A stretch of DNA of 62,303 nt from Methanosphaera cuniculi (GCF_003149675.1 NZ_LWMS01000046.1:1-62303); one strand, 5' to 3'. Shown: positions 10,315 to 21,629, numbered from the stretch's first letter. The notes: generated from the letters alone by a model not told the origin. Made by a program: numbers and translations.

Positions 10315-10926
10315 TTAGTCTTCTTTTGGTAGTATTGATGTTGATATTCCTGTTGCAAGAAGTATTTTAAATATATTTCCAAATATGAATGGTACTACTC
10401 CTGCAATTAGAAGTTTAGCTAATGTTACTGTTGCTCCTGTTGATGTCATATAGAAGTATAAACCTACTAGTCCTGGTATGTATATTAGTACCCAGTTTGC
10501 AAATAGCATTAGTGCAAAACATTGAAGAGGTTTTCGTGCATTTTCATAGTGATCAAATACATATCCTGTGAATGTTGCTGCTATTATAAATCCAAATAGG
10601 TAACCTCCACTAGCTGATAGTACTGCTGATATTCCTGAATTTGCATCACTAAACCATGGAACACCTGCTACTCCTATGATGAGATATAAAATCATACTTA
10701 ATCCACCATACTTTTCACCTAGTAATGTTCCTGCCATAAGTACAGCAAATGTTTGGAATGTTATTAGTACTGGACTCCATGGTACTGCTATTGATACTTG
10801 TGCCATTAAACCTGTGAAACATGCAAATATAAGTGCCATTAATGTCATTGTAATGGTACTTGCATTTTGTCTCCAATTATACCATGATGATTGTATTTCA
10901 TGGATTTTGTTAATATTGATAAACAA
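10315..10926 (-). CDS. bioY: BioY family biotin transporter (copy 2)
   Basis: A 203-aa BioY protein nearly identical to copy 1. Differences cluster in the middle (SDANSGISAVLSASGG against SHGLSGIATILSASGG) and in the penultimate helices (KLLIAGVVPFIFGNIFKI). The first 100 residues and the C-terminal TGISTSILPKED are the same. The gene lies 189 bases upstream of copy 1 with its own GGAGGATTAAT ribosome-binding site. The intervening DNA and T tracts suggest separate transcripts. The high identity points to recent duplication or gene conversion. It probably imports biotin or a related vitamin. Confidence 0.9.
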   Translation of the reverse strand: MFININKIHEIQSSWYNWRQNASTITMTLMALIFACFTGLMAQVSIAVPWSPVLITFQTFAVLMAGTLLGEKYGGLSMILYLIIGVAGVPWFSDANSGISAVLSASGGYLFGFIIAATFTGYVFDHYENARKPLQCFALMLFANWVLIYIPGLVGLYFYMTSTGATVTLAKLLIAGVVPFIFGNIFKILLATGISTSILPKED

Positions 10927-10982
10927 AATATTAATCCTCCTAAATGATCAGTTTTTAAATTAAAAAAAAGGATTGTAATTAA

Positions 10983-11630
10983 CTATTTTTTTCTTCTTAT
11001 TATTTTTGTTTTTTGAGTATCTAGTTTAGTTGGATCTTTTGGTGCTATTAATGATGTTATTAGGGTTGTAATTAGTGCTTCAAGAGTATTTCGTACTATA
11101 TTAGGTACAAATTTAACTATAAGAAGGCTAATTAATGATATTTTCACACCTCTTGTTATTAGAACAATAAATAATCCTATACAACCACATGTATGAATAA
11201 GAATGATATCTGCAAATAGCATTAATAAGAAACATTTGAGTGGTTTGTGTGATGTTTGATAATTGTCAAATACATATCCTGTGAATGTTGCTGCAAATAT
11301 AAATCCTGATAGAAATCCTATATTTTCCGCAGCTCCATTAAATCCTCCATTTCCAAAGCTAAACCATGGAACTCCAAGAAGTCCTATTATCATAAATAGT
11401 GCCATACTTATTGCACCATATTTCTCTCCAAGTATAATTCCCGCCATTAGCACTACTAATACTTGTGGTGTGGTAATAATTGTTGTTCCTGGTATTGTAA
11501 ATACTATTTGTCCCATTATTCCAGTTAAGCATGCAAATAATAGTGATAAGAGTAGCATGGTTTTTTTATCAGCTTTTTGTCTCCATTCATACCAGTGTGT
11601 TGTATTTTTTAATATTCTTTCTTTGTTCAT
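10983..11630 (-). CDS. bioY: BioY family transporter, divergent copy 3
   Basis: The third and first-transcribed of the tandem bioY genes, 215 aa from the ATG at 11630 (MNKERILKN). The AGGAGATC just upstream of that ATG decides the start; an upstream in-frame ATG at 11693 lacks such a site. It keeps the family skeleton (ACLTGIMGQIVFTIPGT, GIILGEKYGAISMALFMIIGLLGVPWFS, GFIFAATFTGYVFDNY) but differs from copies 1 and 2 at roughly half of positions, notably in the substrate-facing loops and a basic C-terminal tail ending IIRRKK. It may carry a different ligand. Confidence 0.85.
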   Translation of the reverse strand: MNKERILKNTTHWYEWRQKADKKTMLLLSLLFACLTGIMGQIVFTIPGTTIITTPQVLVVLMAGIILGEKYGAISMALFMIIGLLGVPWFSFGNGGFNGAAENIGFLSGFIFAATFTGYVFDNYQTSHKPLKCFLLMLFADIILIHTCGCIGLFIVLITRGVKISLISLLIVKFVPNIVRNTLEALITTLITSLIAPKDPTKLDTQKTKIIRRKK

Positions 11631-12118
11631 AAAAAAAAGATCTCCTAAGATAATCATTACATATTTTTTCATTATCCTATAGTATTTTTTCACATAATCT
11701 TTTTTTATAATTTAAATTAATTTCATTAAATTTTTAGCAATGTTTAATATATCCATTACTATTTTTTAAAATCTTTAAAATATTAGTTTAATTTTAGGAA
11801 TTTTATAATTCCATATATATTCTTTAAATCATCATATTTAAAAATATCGAAAACCATAGGGGGTATAGTTTTTATTATCTTGTTATATAATAAATTATAT
11901 TAATTAGATAAAATATAAATTATATCATAATACTATTTTGTATAAAATTTTATACAATTTTTTTAACACAAAATAAATATTATCTAGTAAAAAAAATAGA
12001 AAAAATATTCTATTCTTATTTTAAAAGAAGATGTAGCCTTTTATAATTAATTGTTACATACTTAATATGCTAGATGAAAAAAAATAAAACATTAATTAAT
12101 TTTTATTCGAGGGAAATA
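11631..12118. other. Divergent intergenic region between bioY copy 3 and aIF5A
   Basis: About 490 bases with no gene. It contains a perfect GGAATT-TTAT-AATTCC inverted repeat at 11797-11812 and a run of GGGGGTATAG at about 11868-11877. Promoters for both flanking genes must lie here, but individual TATA boxes cannot be singled out in this base composition. Confidence 0.45.
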
Positions 12119-12517
12119 ATGGCAACAAAAGTAGCAGAAATTAAAACTTTAAAACAAGGAAAATACTTAGTATTAGATGGTGAAGCTTCCAAAATTACCA
12201 GTATATCAACATCATCACCTGGTAAACACGGAGCTGCAAAAGCACGTATTGAAGCTGTAGGAATATTTGATAACCAAAAAAGAAGCCTTGTAAAACCAGT
12301 AAACGCTAAAATAGACATACCTATCATTGATAAAAGAGTAGGACAAGTTTTAGCTATTATGGGAAATGAAGTTCAACTAATGGACTTAGAAACATACGAA
12401 ACAATTGATTTACCAATACCTGAAGAACTTAAAGATGAAATTACAGAAGGAAGAGAAGTAGAATACATCGAAGCTTTAGGTAACATGAAAATCATGAGAA
12501 CAAAAGGTGGAAACTAA
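12119..12517 (+). CDS. eif5A: Translation factor aIF5A
   Basis: Archaeal homologue of eIF5A and bacterial EF-P, which relieves ribosome stalling. It is 132 aa from the ATG at 12119 (MATKVAEIK). The GAGGGAA ribosome-binding site at about 12109-12115 favours this start over the upstream in-frame ATG at 12074. The N-terminal KOW-like domain holds the modification loop [10 protein letters not shown], where Lys36 is the lysine converted to (deoxy)hypusine. The C-terminal OB domain spans about residues 70-130. The length is normal. A CCACATCC patch followed by T runs ends the transcript. Confidence 0.95.
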   Translation: MATKVAEIKTLKQGKYLVLDGEASKITSISTSSPGKHGAAKARIEAVGIFDNQKRSLVKPVNAKIDIPIIDKRVGQVLAIMGNEVQLMDLETYETIDLPIPEELKDEITEGREVEYIEALGNMKIMRTKGGN

Positions 12518-13172
12518 TTCCACATCCTTTTATCTTTTTTTAAATAAAAATAAAAATTCTTAAACACCAAATAACTAAAAAACTAATTTTAAACAAAAAT
12601 AATTCCAGAATATTAGGTAAACCTAATATAATGGTTATATATATGATGAATTATATAAATATTAAATAGTTAATTAGCTATAACTAGGAATGAATATAGT
12701 ATTTAAAATTAATAATAAGAAATAAATTCAAAGTTACATTTAATATATAGTATAATTCTTCAAAATTTTTTTTTATTATAACTATTTTTATTATTATAAA
12801 AAAAATTTACACAAAAAAAATACTATGATAAGAAAAAAGTTGGAGAATAACCAAATATAATTTTTTTTATTTTTAATATTTAAATATCTAACCTATAATC
12901 ATTTCTTTAAATATTACAAAAGGGGAAAATAAATCTACACAATTCAAATTAACTCCTGAGCTAAAAAAAAGTAATATTCATAGCTGATGATAACACATTT
13001 AAAATTAAATAGAATACTTTAAATTCTATTAAACTACATAACTTTTTTTTATCCTTATTTTTTATTTATTTTACACTTAAAAAACTTTTAATAATTGCTT
13101 AAATTTATTTTTAATTATCTATTTAAAAAAAAAGAATAGGAGTTTAAAAAAAATGTAAGGGTGGTTATTAAT
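12518..13172. other. 655-bp convergent intergenic region
   Basis: No gene or RNA was recognised between the 3' ends of aIF5A and the GyrI-like gene. It holds a perfect 18-bp palindrome at 12611-12628 (TATTAGGT-AA-ACCTAATA). C-rich/oligo-T 3' signatures occur on both sides: CCACATCC at 12520 for the plus strand, GGGTGG at 13159-13164 for the minus strand. It is unusually long for a space between two gene ends. Confidence 0.5.
12611..12628. repeat. Perfect 18-bp palindrome with 8-bp arms
   Basis: TATTAGGT and ACCTAATA are exact reverse complements separated by AA. It lies about 95 bases after the aIF5A stop, in a region without genes. It could be an operator for an unrecognised short transcript or the stem of a small hairpin. 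Confidence 0.6.
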
Positions 13173-13664
13173 TTAGTCACGTGGACCCATGTATATTACA
13201 GGTAAATGTACTTCTGTTTCTACATCTTCAATTGGTGCATCTTCTGGTGTTGGTATGTATATTTCTGTTATTGGTCCGACGATATCATAATGATTTTCTA
13301 TTGCATAATTTACCATAGCTTTTATTGTTTTATCGAAGTTTTTATGTGATCCTTTATGTCTTGCTGCTATTACTGTATGTTCTGTAAGTTCTTTAAGTCC
13401 TAATTTTCCTATTCTTGCAGCTGGTTTTCCATCAATATCAAAGTTTTTTACAGGCATTCCTACTTCAAACATTTGTGTTGTTTCTGCTCTTTCTTCCATG
13501 TCATTTTCATATGATCCATATGGAAGTCCTACAGCTTCAAGATTATTTTCAGCAATTAGTTCTCCTACTTCTTTTATGAATTCTGGAAGTTTACTGAAAC
13601 TATCTGTGTGGGGTACATATGCGAGTTTTTGTTCTGGTATTTTTTTTACTTCTATTTCTACCAT
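13173..13664 (-). CDS. GyrI-like / AraC-type effector-binding domain protein
   Basis: A 163-aa protein with the small-molecule-binding fold shared by GyrI, SbmC and the ligand domains of BmrR/AraC-type regulators. It starts VEIEVKKIPEQKLAYVPHT, has a GLPYGSYENDMEE segment, FEVGMPV in the middle, and ends with ITEIYIPTPEDAPIEDVETEVHLPV, the usual repeated beta-alpha-beta-beta arrangement. It has no DNA-binding domain, so it is a stand-alone ligand-binding protein or hydrolase-like member. The natural ligand is unknown. It is monocistronic with a weak ribosome-binding site. Confidence 0.75.
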   Translation of the reverse strand: MVEIEVKKIPEQKLAYVPHTDSFSKLPEFIKEVGELIAENNLEAVGLPYGSYENDMEERAETTQMFEVGMPVKNFDIDGKPAARIGKLGLKELTEHTVIAARHKGSHKNFDKTIKAMVNYAIENHYDIVGPITEIYIPTPEDAPIEDVETEVHLPVIYMGPRD

Positions 13665-13923
13665 ATTTAATCATCATCCATTTATTATAAAAAAATATTT
13701 TTCAATTATTAGTATTATTATTTTCAAAAAGTTTTTTTTTAATCTTGTTTCTTATTTATGTATTATTTTTTTTATCATTTAAATTAATTTACATGATTAA
13801 ATATTATAAAAAAAATGATAACTTTTCTTTGGCATTTTTATTAATTATGAAATATAAAAATATACACTAAAAAAAAGGGAATTTTTTTTACATTATCCCT
13901 AAAACAAGGAGTATTTTTTTCTT

Positions 13924-15129
13924 ATGCAAAAAAGAATTATTAAATCAACAAATACAGAAACTTCAGCACTAGGATTTGGAGCTATGCGTCTTCCAACAAA
14001 AGGTGGTCATATTAATCATGATGAGGCTTTAAAACTTATAAATCATGCAATTGATAATGGTATTAATTATATTGACACAGCATATTTTTATCATAATGGT
14101 GAGAGTGAAACATTTCTTAAAGAAATTTTATCAAAAAGACGTGATGAAATTCTTATTTCAACAAAACTTCCTGTAATGTTTGTAAATAAAAAAGAAGATT
14201 TAAGAAAATATCTGAATTTACAACTTGAAAGACTTGGAGTTGATTATATTGACTTTTACTATTTACATGCTTTAAATATTGAAAAATTTGAACAACTAAA
14301 AGAATTTGGTATTTTTGAGTTTCTTGATGAAATAAAAGCTGAGGGTCTTATTCGTCATGTTGGATTTTCATATCATGATAATTATGAACCATTTAAAACT
14401 ATTATAGATAGTTATCCATGGGATATGTGTCTTCTTCAGTATAATTTTATTGATACAAATACACAGGCAGGATATCGTGGTATACGTTATGCTTATGATC
14501 ATGATGTAAGTGTTTTTATAATGGAACCACTTAAAGGAGGTCTTCTTGCAAATAATGTGCCCGGTGAGGTTCAAAAGATAATGAATCAGGAGAATATAAC
14601 TGATACTCCTGCAAGCTGGGCTTTAAAGTGGCTTCTTAATCATGAAGAAATCACATGTATTTTATCAGGTATGAATAAGATAAGTGAAGTTGATGAAAAT
14701 ATTAATACAACAAACAATACAACAATAAATTCAATACCAGATAGTATGTTAGATGTATATTCTAAGGTTAAAAAGGTATATGATGATCTTATTAAAATAC
14801 CATGTACAGCTTGTGGATATTGTATGCCATGTCCATATGGTGTTGATATACCAACATGCTTTAAAACATATAACAACAAGCACATATTTAATAAAAATAG
14901 TCATGAATATATGATGGTATTATCTGGAATAACAGGATCTAAATCATCATATGCAAGTAAATGTCGAAACTGTGGAATATGTCTGTCAAAATGTCCACAA
15001 CATATACAAATACCAAGAACACTACGCGAAGTATCAAAAGATATGGAATTTCCAGGATTTAAATACATGCTATGGTTTATATCAAATATTGGAAAACCAA
15101 TATATGACTTTTATCTTTCACGAAAATAA
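13924..15129 (+). CDS. Aldo/keto reductase with C-terminal [4Fe-4S] domain
   Basis: A 401-aa predicted oxidoreductase of the aldo/keto reductase superfamily (COG1453-like). The TIM barrel (about 1-280) opens with LGFGAMRLPT and includes NYIDTAYFYHNGE (catalytic Asp and Tyr region), STKLP and LHALN, plus VGFSYHD. A C-terminal extension carries two cysteine clusters, CTACGYCMPCPYGVDIP (about 295-311) and CRNCGICLSKCP (about 345-356), typical of this anaerobe-specific subfamily and probably binding two [4Fe-4S] clusters. The substrate is unknown. An AAGGAG sequence lies upstream of the ATG, and C/T-rich DNA follows the stop. Confidence 0.85.
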   Translation: MQKRIIKSTNTETSALGFGAMRLPTKGGHINHDEALKLINHAIDNGINYIDTAYFYHNGESETFLKEILSKRRDEILISTKLPVMFVNKKEDLRKYLNLQLERLGVDYIDFYYLHALNIEKFEQLKEFGIFEFLDEIKAEGLIRHVGFSYHDNYEPFKTIIDSYPWDMCLLQYNFIDTNTQAGYRGIRYAYDHDVSVFIMEPLKGGLLANNVPGEVQKIMNQENITDTPASWALKWLLNHEEITCILSGMNKISEVDENINTTNNTTINSIPDSMLDVYSKVKKVYDDLIKIPCTACGYCMPCPYGVDIPTCFKTYNNKHIFNKNSHEYMMVLSGITGSKSSYASKCRNCGICLSKCPQHIQIPRTLREVSKDMEFPGFKYMLWFISNIGKPIYDFYLSRK

Positions 15130-15160
15130 CCCTTTTTCCTCTTTTTTTATCCTTTTTTAA
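15130..15160 (+). terminator. C/T-rich terminator after the aldo/keto reductase
   Basis: Immediately after the TAA the sense strand reads CCC-T5-CCTC-T7-ATCC-T6, repeated C patches alternating with T runs. Confidence 0.6.
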
Positions 15161-15298
15161 TAAATATTATTTAATTATTAATAAAAATTTTCATAATTTT
15201 ATACAAACTTTTAAACTTCTATCAAATTATTTATTTAGGATAGAAAAAAAATTTATTCTTTTTTTTTATCTTTCTATTTTACAAATAGTAAAATTTTA

Positions 15299-18200
15299 AT
15301 GGAGGAGAATGAAATTTCAAATAAGAAATTAATAATTACTCAATTTCTCATAATTCTTGTAGTTATCTTAACACTTACAACAATAAATGCAGAAGATAAC
15401 ATAACAGATGATGTAAAATTACAAACACATCATGAAACACCTACAAGTAGTATAAATTATGAAACACCCATAGAAAAACAACATATCATCGAAGATACAA
15501 CAGAAACTAAGATGATAAAAAAAGATGGAAGTGAAAATGTTGAACTTACATGTCATGATGTAGATGCTTATGTTGATAATATAATTGAAATTCCATATGA
15601 AACAACAAAACCATTAGATGATGGAATAATGACATATTATATTAATCGTAATATGATAGGTATTCAGAACTTATCAGATGAACATGACTTTTTTACATAT
15701 AATATTACAGGTTATGATGAAGGATCTTATGATTTAAAACTTGAATACACAGCAAGTGATAAGTATATAAAAACATTTACAACAACAACACTTAGAGTAT
15801 ATAAGTATTCAATACAGACAGAAAATATGAAAATAATACTTAATGATGAAAATAACATTGACATAACATTTAATCTAAGATCAAATAATCAATACAAAAA
15901 TACAGGAACAATCACACTATATAATAATACAACAGAAGTAATAACTCATAATATAACAGAGAATAATATCAAAATAACAATACCTGCAAGTTATAACTAC
16001 CAGGTTTTAACACTCATATACTCAGGTGATAAATATTCAGAATCACTTAACATATCACAACTAATTTATGCTCAAAAACATAACCTAACACTTTTCATGC
16101 CAAGTGTACGTGGATATCATGAAGATATAATAAATTCAACAATTACATTTAATACAACACGAAATTTGAATGATGGATTTTTAAACATATACATAGATGA
16201 TACATTATATCAAACTATGAATGTAACATCAAAAACAATAACAGCAAACTTTAATCTTACAAAATACCTTGAAGGACGATATAATATTCAACTACAATAT
16301 GTAGGAAGTAATATTTTCACAGATTCAGTCTATAATACAACATTAACTGTTAATCGAGTAAACACACGTTTATATGCAAATAATATTACAACATATAAAA
16401 ATAATACAATAAATCTTACAGTATCAATTACAAACTATGTTGATCATAAAGCAGATGGAATAGTTGAATTTATACTAGCAAATGAAAGTATAAAAACACA
16501 GATGATAAATGATACAAAAATAACATTCAATTATCCAATATCTGACAATCTGGAATATGGAAAACATGAACTTCTAATATTATATCATGGAACAAATCGG
16601 TATAACTCATCAAATCTAACAGTAAATCTTAATATTCATAAATATCCTCTTAATATATACATAAGAAATACAACATTTAATGAAAATGAAAATATCAAAG
16701 TTAATCTTCAACTTTCAAGTTATATGAAAGAAAATATAACAGATGGTATAGTAGATATTTACCTTAATGATAAGTATATTACATCAGCTAATGTTACATC
16801 AAATCTTATAAGTATCATATTTGATAAAAACATAACACCAAATTCTTATAATATGAAGATATTTTATTATAACTCAACATGTTTTAATGATACAACTCGA
16901 AATCAACAAATCAATATATCAAAGATAAACACAACCCTAAAAATATCACAATACCTAATGACTAAAAACATACTAAACATCACAACAACAATATATGCAA
17001 AAGATTATTCAAATATAACCTCAGGTTCACTACAAATAAAATTAGATAATAAAATCATATACATACAATCAATAAAAAATAACATAAACTCCATATTTTA
17101 TGACATGAAAAACGAAACCATAACCAATCATACAATAACAGCCACCTACAATGGAACAAACAAATATCAACCAATAACAAATACAACACAATTTAACTAC
17201 ACACCACATAAAACAACAATCTACATAAAAACAAACAACACCATACAAAGTGAGCCAAATAAAATTATAACAATCAATGCAACACTAAATGACTATCAAT
17301 CAAATCCTATAAATGAAACACTAAATGCAACAATACAAATAAAAAATACACAAATACAAACACAATTCATAAATGGAATACTAACATACCAATACAAAAC
17401 AGACAACAAAGATGAAAATACAACAATAACAATAATAATAAATCCAATGCCATACTACAAAAGTACAAATCGAAACATAACACTAATAACACAACGAAAC
17501 ACCACATACATAAATACTAATACAAATATCCATGCAACAAAAGATGAAAACATAACAATCAACGCAACACTAAATTCAAATCAAAAACTAGTAAAAGGTA
17601 AAATACTAACAATAATCAAAATAAATCAAAAAACAATAAAACAAACATACTTCACAGATGGAATACTACAAATAACACTTCCACTAAAAGAACTCTACAA
17701 TGACAACTACCAGATAACACTAAAAACACAACCAACAAGCCAATATCAACAAGCAGAAAAAAAACATAACTTTAAAACTAAATAAAAGACGAACCTACAT
17801 AAGATCAAATAATATCCAAATACCATGCACAGATACAGCAATAATAAATGCAACAGTATATGACCAACTGACAAACAAGCCAATAACACATAATGTACAA
17901 TATGCAATAAAAATAAACCAAGTAACACACAAAAAAAATACAACACAAAACGCACACATACTATATAAATACACAAACACATACCCAAAAATCTACACAC
18001 TAACAATAATAAGTGGAGAAAATGGATTGTATATGAAATCAACATGGAATGGAACAATAAACATCACAATAAAAAAACTAGAAATACAATCACAAAACAT
18101 AAAAACACTAGTAAAAAAGAAAATAACAATCAACGCACAACTATTTGATAAAAATAATAAAATAAACACCGCAGTAAATGTAGCAATAAAAATTAATGGA

Positions 18201-18647
18201 AAAACAATAACCACACTAAAAACATCAAATGGAATAATAAACTACACATACCAATTAACAGGTAAATACTCAGCAAAAACACATAATCTAACAATAGTAG
18301 CATCAGCAACACAATATAAGCGATCAGAAACAACAGTAAAACTCATAATAAACAAACAATATCCACAAATAAAATCACAAAACATAACAGTAAAACCAAA
18401 TACCACCATACACATAAAAGCTGATATTCAATTATCTAATAAAAATATAGATGAAACAATCAAAGTTAACATAAAATTATCACGAAAAAATCTCTGCACA
18501 ATGAATGTAACTCGAGGAAAAATAGACTATAAATACATGATACCTTCAGACTTTAAGCCAGGAATCTATGAAATACTAATACAATCATCAGAAACTTACA
18601 TATACCATCATGTAACCATGTATACAACATTAAAAGTAGTAAATTAG
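15299..18647 (+). CDS. Adhesin-like protein with Ig-like repeats, split by a +1 frameshift
   Basis: Large secreted adhesin-like protein. A signal peptide (about residues 10-35, hydrophobic ITQFLIILVVILTLTTINA) is followed by about ten tandem Ig-like units of ~95 residues, each with a pattern like L-x-Y-x-G-x-x-x-Y followed by a Thr/Asn-rich strand. The first frame stops at 17785 after 828 aa. The same repeat pattern continues in the next frame (from about 17763) to a stop at 18647. The switch falls in an A8 tract at 17757-17764; seven As would give one ~1115-aa protein. No C-terminal membrane anchor is visible. An ATT at 15314 with a well-spaced GGAGG is an alternative start. Methanosphaera adhesin-like proteins are thought to bind host or microbial surfaces. 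Confidence 0.8.
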
Positions 18648-18802
18648 AAAAAAAGATAATTTTTCATATTTTAGAAAGCAGGATTATTAAAAAAATAAGT
18701 TAAAATTAGAAAAAAAATTACTCAATAAAAAAAAAGTAGGTTTTATTAAAAAAAATGAAATAAAAGAAGATATTAATAATTTTTTTATCTTCTTATTTTT
18801 TT

Positions 18803-21629
18803 TTAGCTTGTAAGTTTTTCAGCTGATGTTGGATATGAACTTATAAGTCCATATCTAAAGAGTGAATATCCATATGATCCTACACTCATTACTGCTTTAG
18901 CATCACTTTCAAGTTCTGATTTTGAAAGTTTTGTAGTTGAACTTCCTTTATAGGTTTGAAGTACTGTTACAACTTTAGAATATTTAGCTTTTTTTACAAC
19001 ATATTCTGTTACATCTTTAAGCCAGTTTCTTCCTGCATTATAATCATACTTATATGCCATTGGTAGTAGTACATCTACATATGGACTTAGTGCTGCATAG
19101 TCTTGTCCATAATAGGTTTTTGTACCACCTTTTTCTGCAAATACATGCTGATAGTAGTAATGATGGGCTTTGTTTTTTAACTATTTGATTTACTGATTTT
19201 ACAAAGTTTGTAATTTTTGTTGGATCTACAATACTTGGATTTGTTCCACTATATCGTACATAGTCAAGACAAATTCCTGATATTCCATCATATTTAACTA
19301 TTTTTGTTATGAAGTTTCGTATCATATTTTGTTGTTTTGTACTTATGTCAAATCCATTACTTGTTGAAAAACAAATTACCCATCCATGTACTCGGATATT
19401 TGTACCTTTACATAGACTTATTACTTGTTTTAGTTTTGCTACATTATTTGTTGATGCTCGTGCTTGTACATATACATCTGTAACTCCTGCTTTTTTCCAA
19501 GCAGATACATTTGATGCTGTTACTTTTGCATCTATTTGTACAAAGAGTGATGTTATTTTAGAATTTAGTGTTGATGTTTGTATTTTAACTGTTTTTGTTG
19601 TGGTTTGTGCGTCAAGATTTACTTTAAATGTTGCTGTTCCATTGTTTTTAAAGCTTGTCTTTAGTGTTATTGGCTTGTTATTTAGTGTTATACTACTTGT
19701 TTTTGTTACTCCACAACCTGATATTGAATATGTACCTGTTATTGGTTGTAAATTTGGTGTGTATGATGTTATTGTTTTTCCATCATATAAGTTGTTTAGT
19801 GATATTATTGTTGTTATATTGGTTGTATTTGTATTTGTTGGCATGTTTAAATTTAGATATATCTAGTTGTTTATTGTTACATTAAATGCACGTGTTGATC
19901 CTGGTTTTGTGTTTGTTTCCCACCAATTTTTATCTGCAATAATTTTTCCTTGAGTATTATGTAAATCTATGCGTTTATTTGCTTTAAATATGGAGTTTGT
20001 TACAGTTACATATCCTCTGTAGTTGTATATTGCTCCTCCATCTGTGTTTCCATTTTCTTTAAATGTTGATCTGGTTATTGTTAGTTTTGTTGCTTCATTA
20101 AATATTGCTCCTCCATTTTTTGTGGAGTTATTTTTTGTGAAGTTTGTATTGGTTATTGTGTTTTTATCTCCACTTGTTTTTAGGTATATTGCATTGTTTT
20201 TATTTTCATTAAAGCTACATGTGTTTATGGTTATTGTTACTTTTCCATGTACATATACTCCTCCACCAAGTGATGCTGTATTTTTTGTAAATTCTGAATT
20301 TGTTATTTTCACATATCCAGTTTTTGATACACTGTTAAATATTGCTCCTCCATGATCTGATACATGATTTGTATTGAATTTATCATTTTGTATTGTAATA
20401 TTTTGTGTGTTAAATATAGCTCCACCATATTTTGCTGTGTTTTCGTTTAATTTGGAGTATATTATCTTTGCTGATGATTGTGTGTTTATTGCTCCTCCAT
20501 TTATTTTTGCATAGTTTTGTGTAAATGTGGAGTTTTGTATTGTCATTAGATTTTTGTTGTATATTGCTCCTCCATGTTGTGTTGCTTTGTTGTTGTAGAA
20601 GTATGTTTTATTTACTCTTAGAATTCCATCATTATAGATTGCTGCACCGTTTACTGCTGTGTTATTTATGAATTGTGTAGCTCTTATTTCATTATCTTTT
20701 CTGGATGCTAAATATACACTGCTGTTATAGTTTTCTGTAAAGTTATTTGCATATATCACTATTTTTCCAGTTTCTGTTGTGTATATTGCAGATCCCAAGT
20801 GTGATACTTGATTTTTATTAAATGTTGAGTATTGTGAATTCAGATATCCTAAATTATAGATTGCAGCTCCTTTTTTTGCTTTGTTTGATGAGAAGCTTGT
20901 CTTTGTTATATAAAGTGATACTTTATTATATATAGCTCCATTTGTTGATGTGGATTCTGCTATTTTCATACCTTTAAGATTTAATGTTCCTCTATTATAT
21001 ATTGCTGCTCCATTAGTATCTTTTGCATTTATTATTGTAAATGCTTGAAATGTTACTTTCACCTTGTCATTTATTGTAAATGCATGTTTCTGGTTTGCAT
21101 CTATTATAGTATTTTGAGTTCTATCACCAAGTATTGTAACACTTTTATTTATGAATATTCCATTTTGTTTATAGACTCCTGCTGTAAGATGTATTGTTCC
21201 ACCATTTGCTACAGTACTAAGTGCATTTTTTATTGTTGCTTTTGGAGCATCTTTATTTCCTGTATTTTTATCATTCCCTTTGGTACTTACATAAATGTCT
21301 TTTTGGGGTTGTGTTTCTGTTTTAATATTTTTAGAAGTTGTAGTTGAATTTAAAGAAGTTGTTGTTGTATTTGTTTTAGTGTTTTTATAATCAGATGATT
21401 GTATTTCATTGTTATGAGAATATGAATTAATATTATTATCTTCTATGTTATTTGTCTGTGTTTGGGTTTTTTGAACACTTGTCTTTTCATCTAATACATC
21501 ATGTGTACTTACAATGTTATTTTCTGTGTTGGTTGTTGTGTCATTTGTTGCTGCTGCTGTGCTTATTGTAAGAAGTATTAGAAGAACAAGTATTATTGGA
21601 AATATTTTTAAAATTCTATTTTTATTAAT
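18803..21629 (-). pseudogene. Adhesin-like beta-helix protein with glycosidase-like domain, disrupted
   Basis: Three pieces form one continuous protein of about 940 aa. The 5' part reads (M)NKNRILKIFPIILVLLILL, a signal peptide, but its first codon is ATT (21627-21629), well placed after AGGTGAT. A Ser/Thr-rich stretch and a parallel beta-helix (repeats such as GGAIYN, about residues 130-585) run to an in-frame TAG at 19863-19865. The frame continues past the TAG through an Ig-like strand set into a TIM-barrel-like domain (GISGICLDYVRYSG, ADVYVQAR-like strands), then shifts frame near 19138-19148 and ends at 18803 (VDVLLPMAYKYD). The last domain resembles GHL10/DUF4015-type putative glycoside hydrolases. 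A lost start, a nonsense codon and a frameshift mark a decaying gene. Confidence 0.7.

Noticed and set aside
19863-19865. In-frame TAG as a pyrrolysine codon
   Set aside because: No pyl genes or insertion structure are visible, the protein is not a methylamine methyltransferase, and the gene has two other lesions. Nonsense mutation is simpler.
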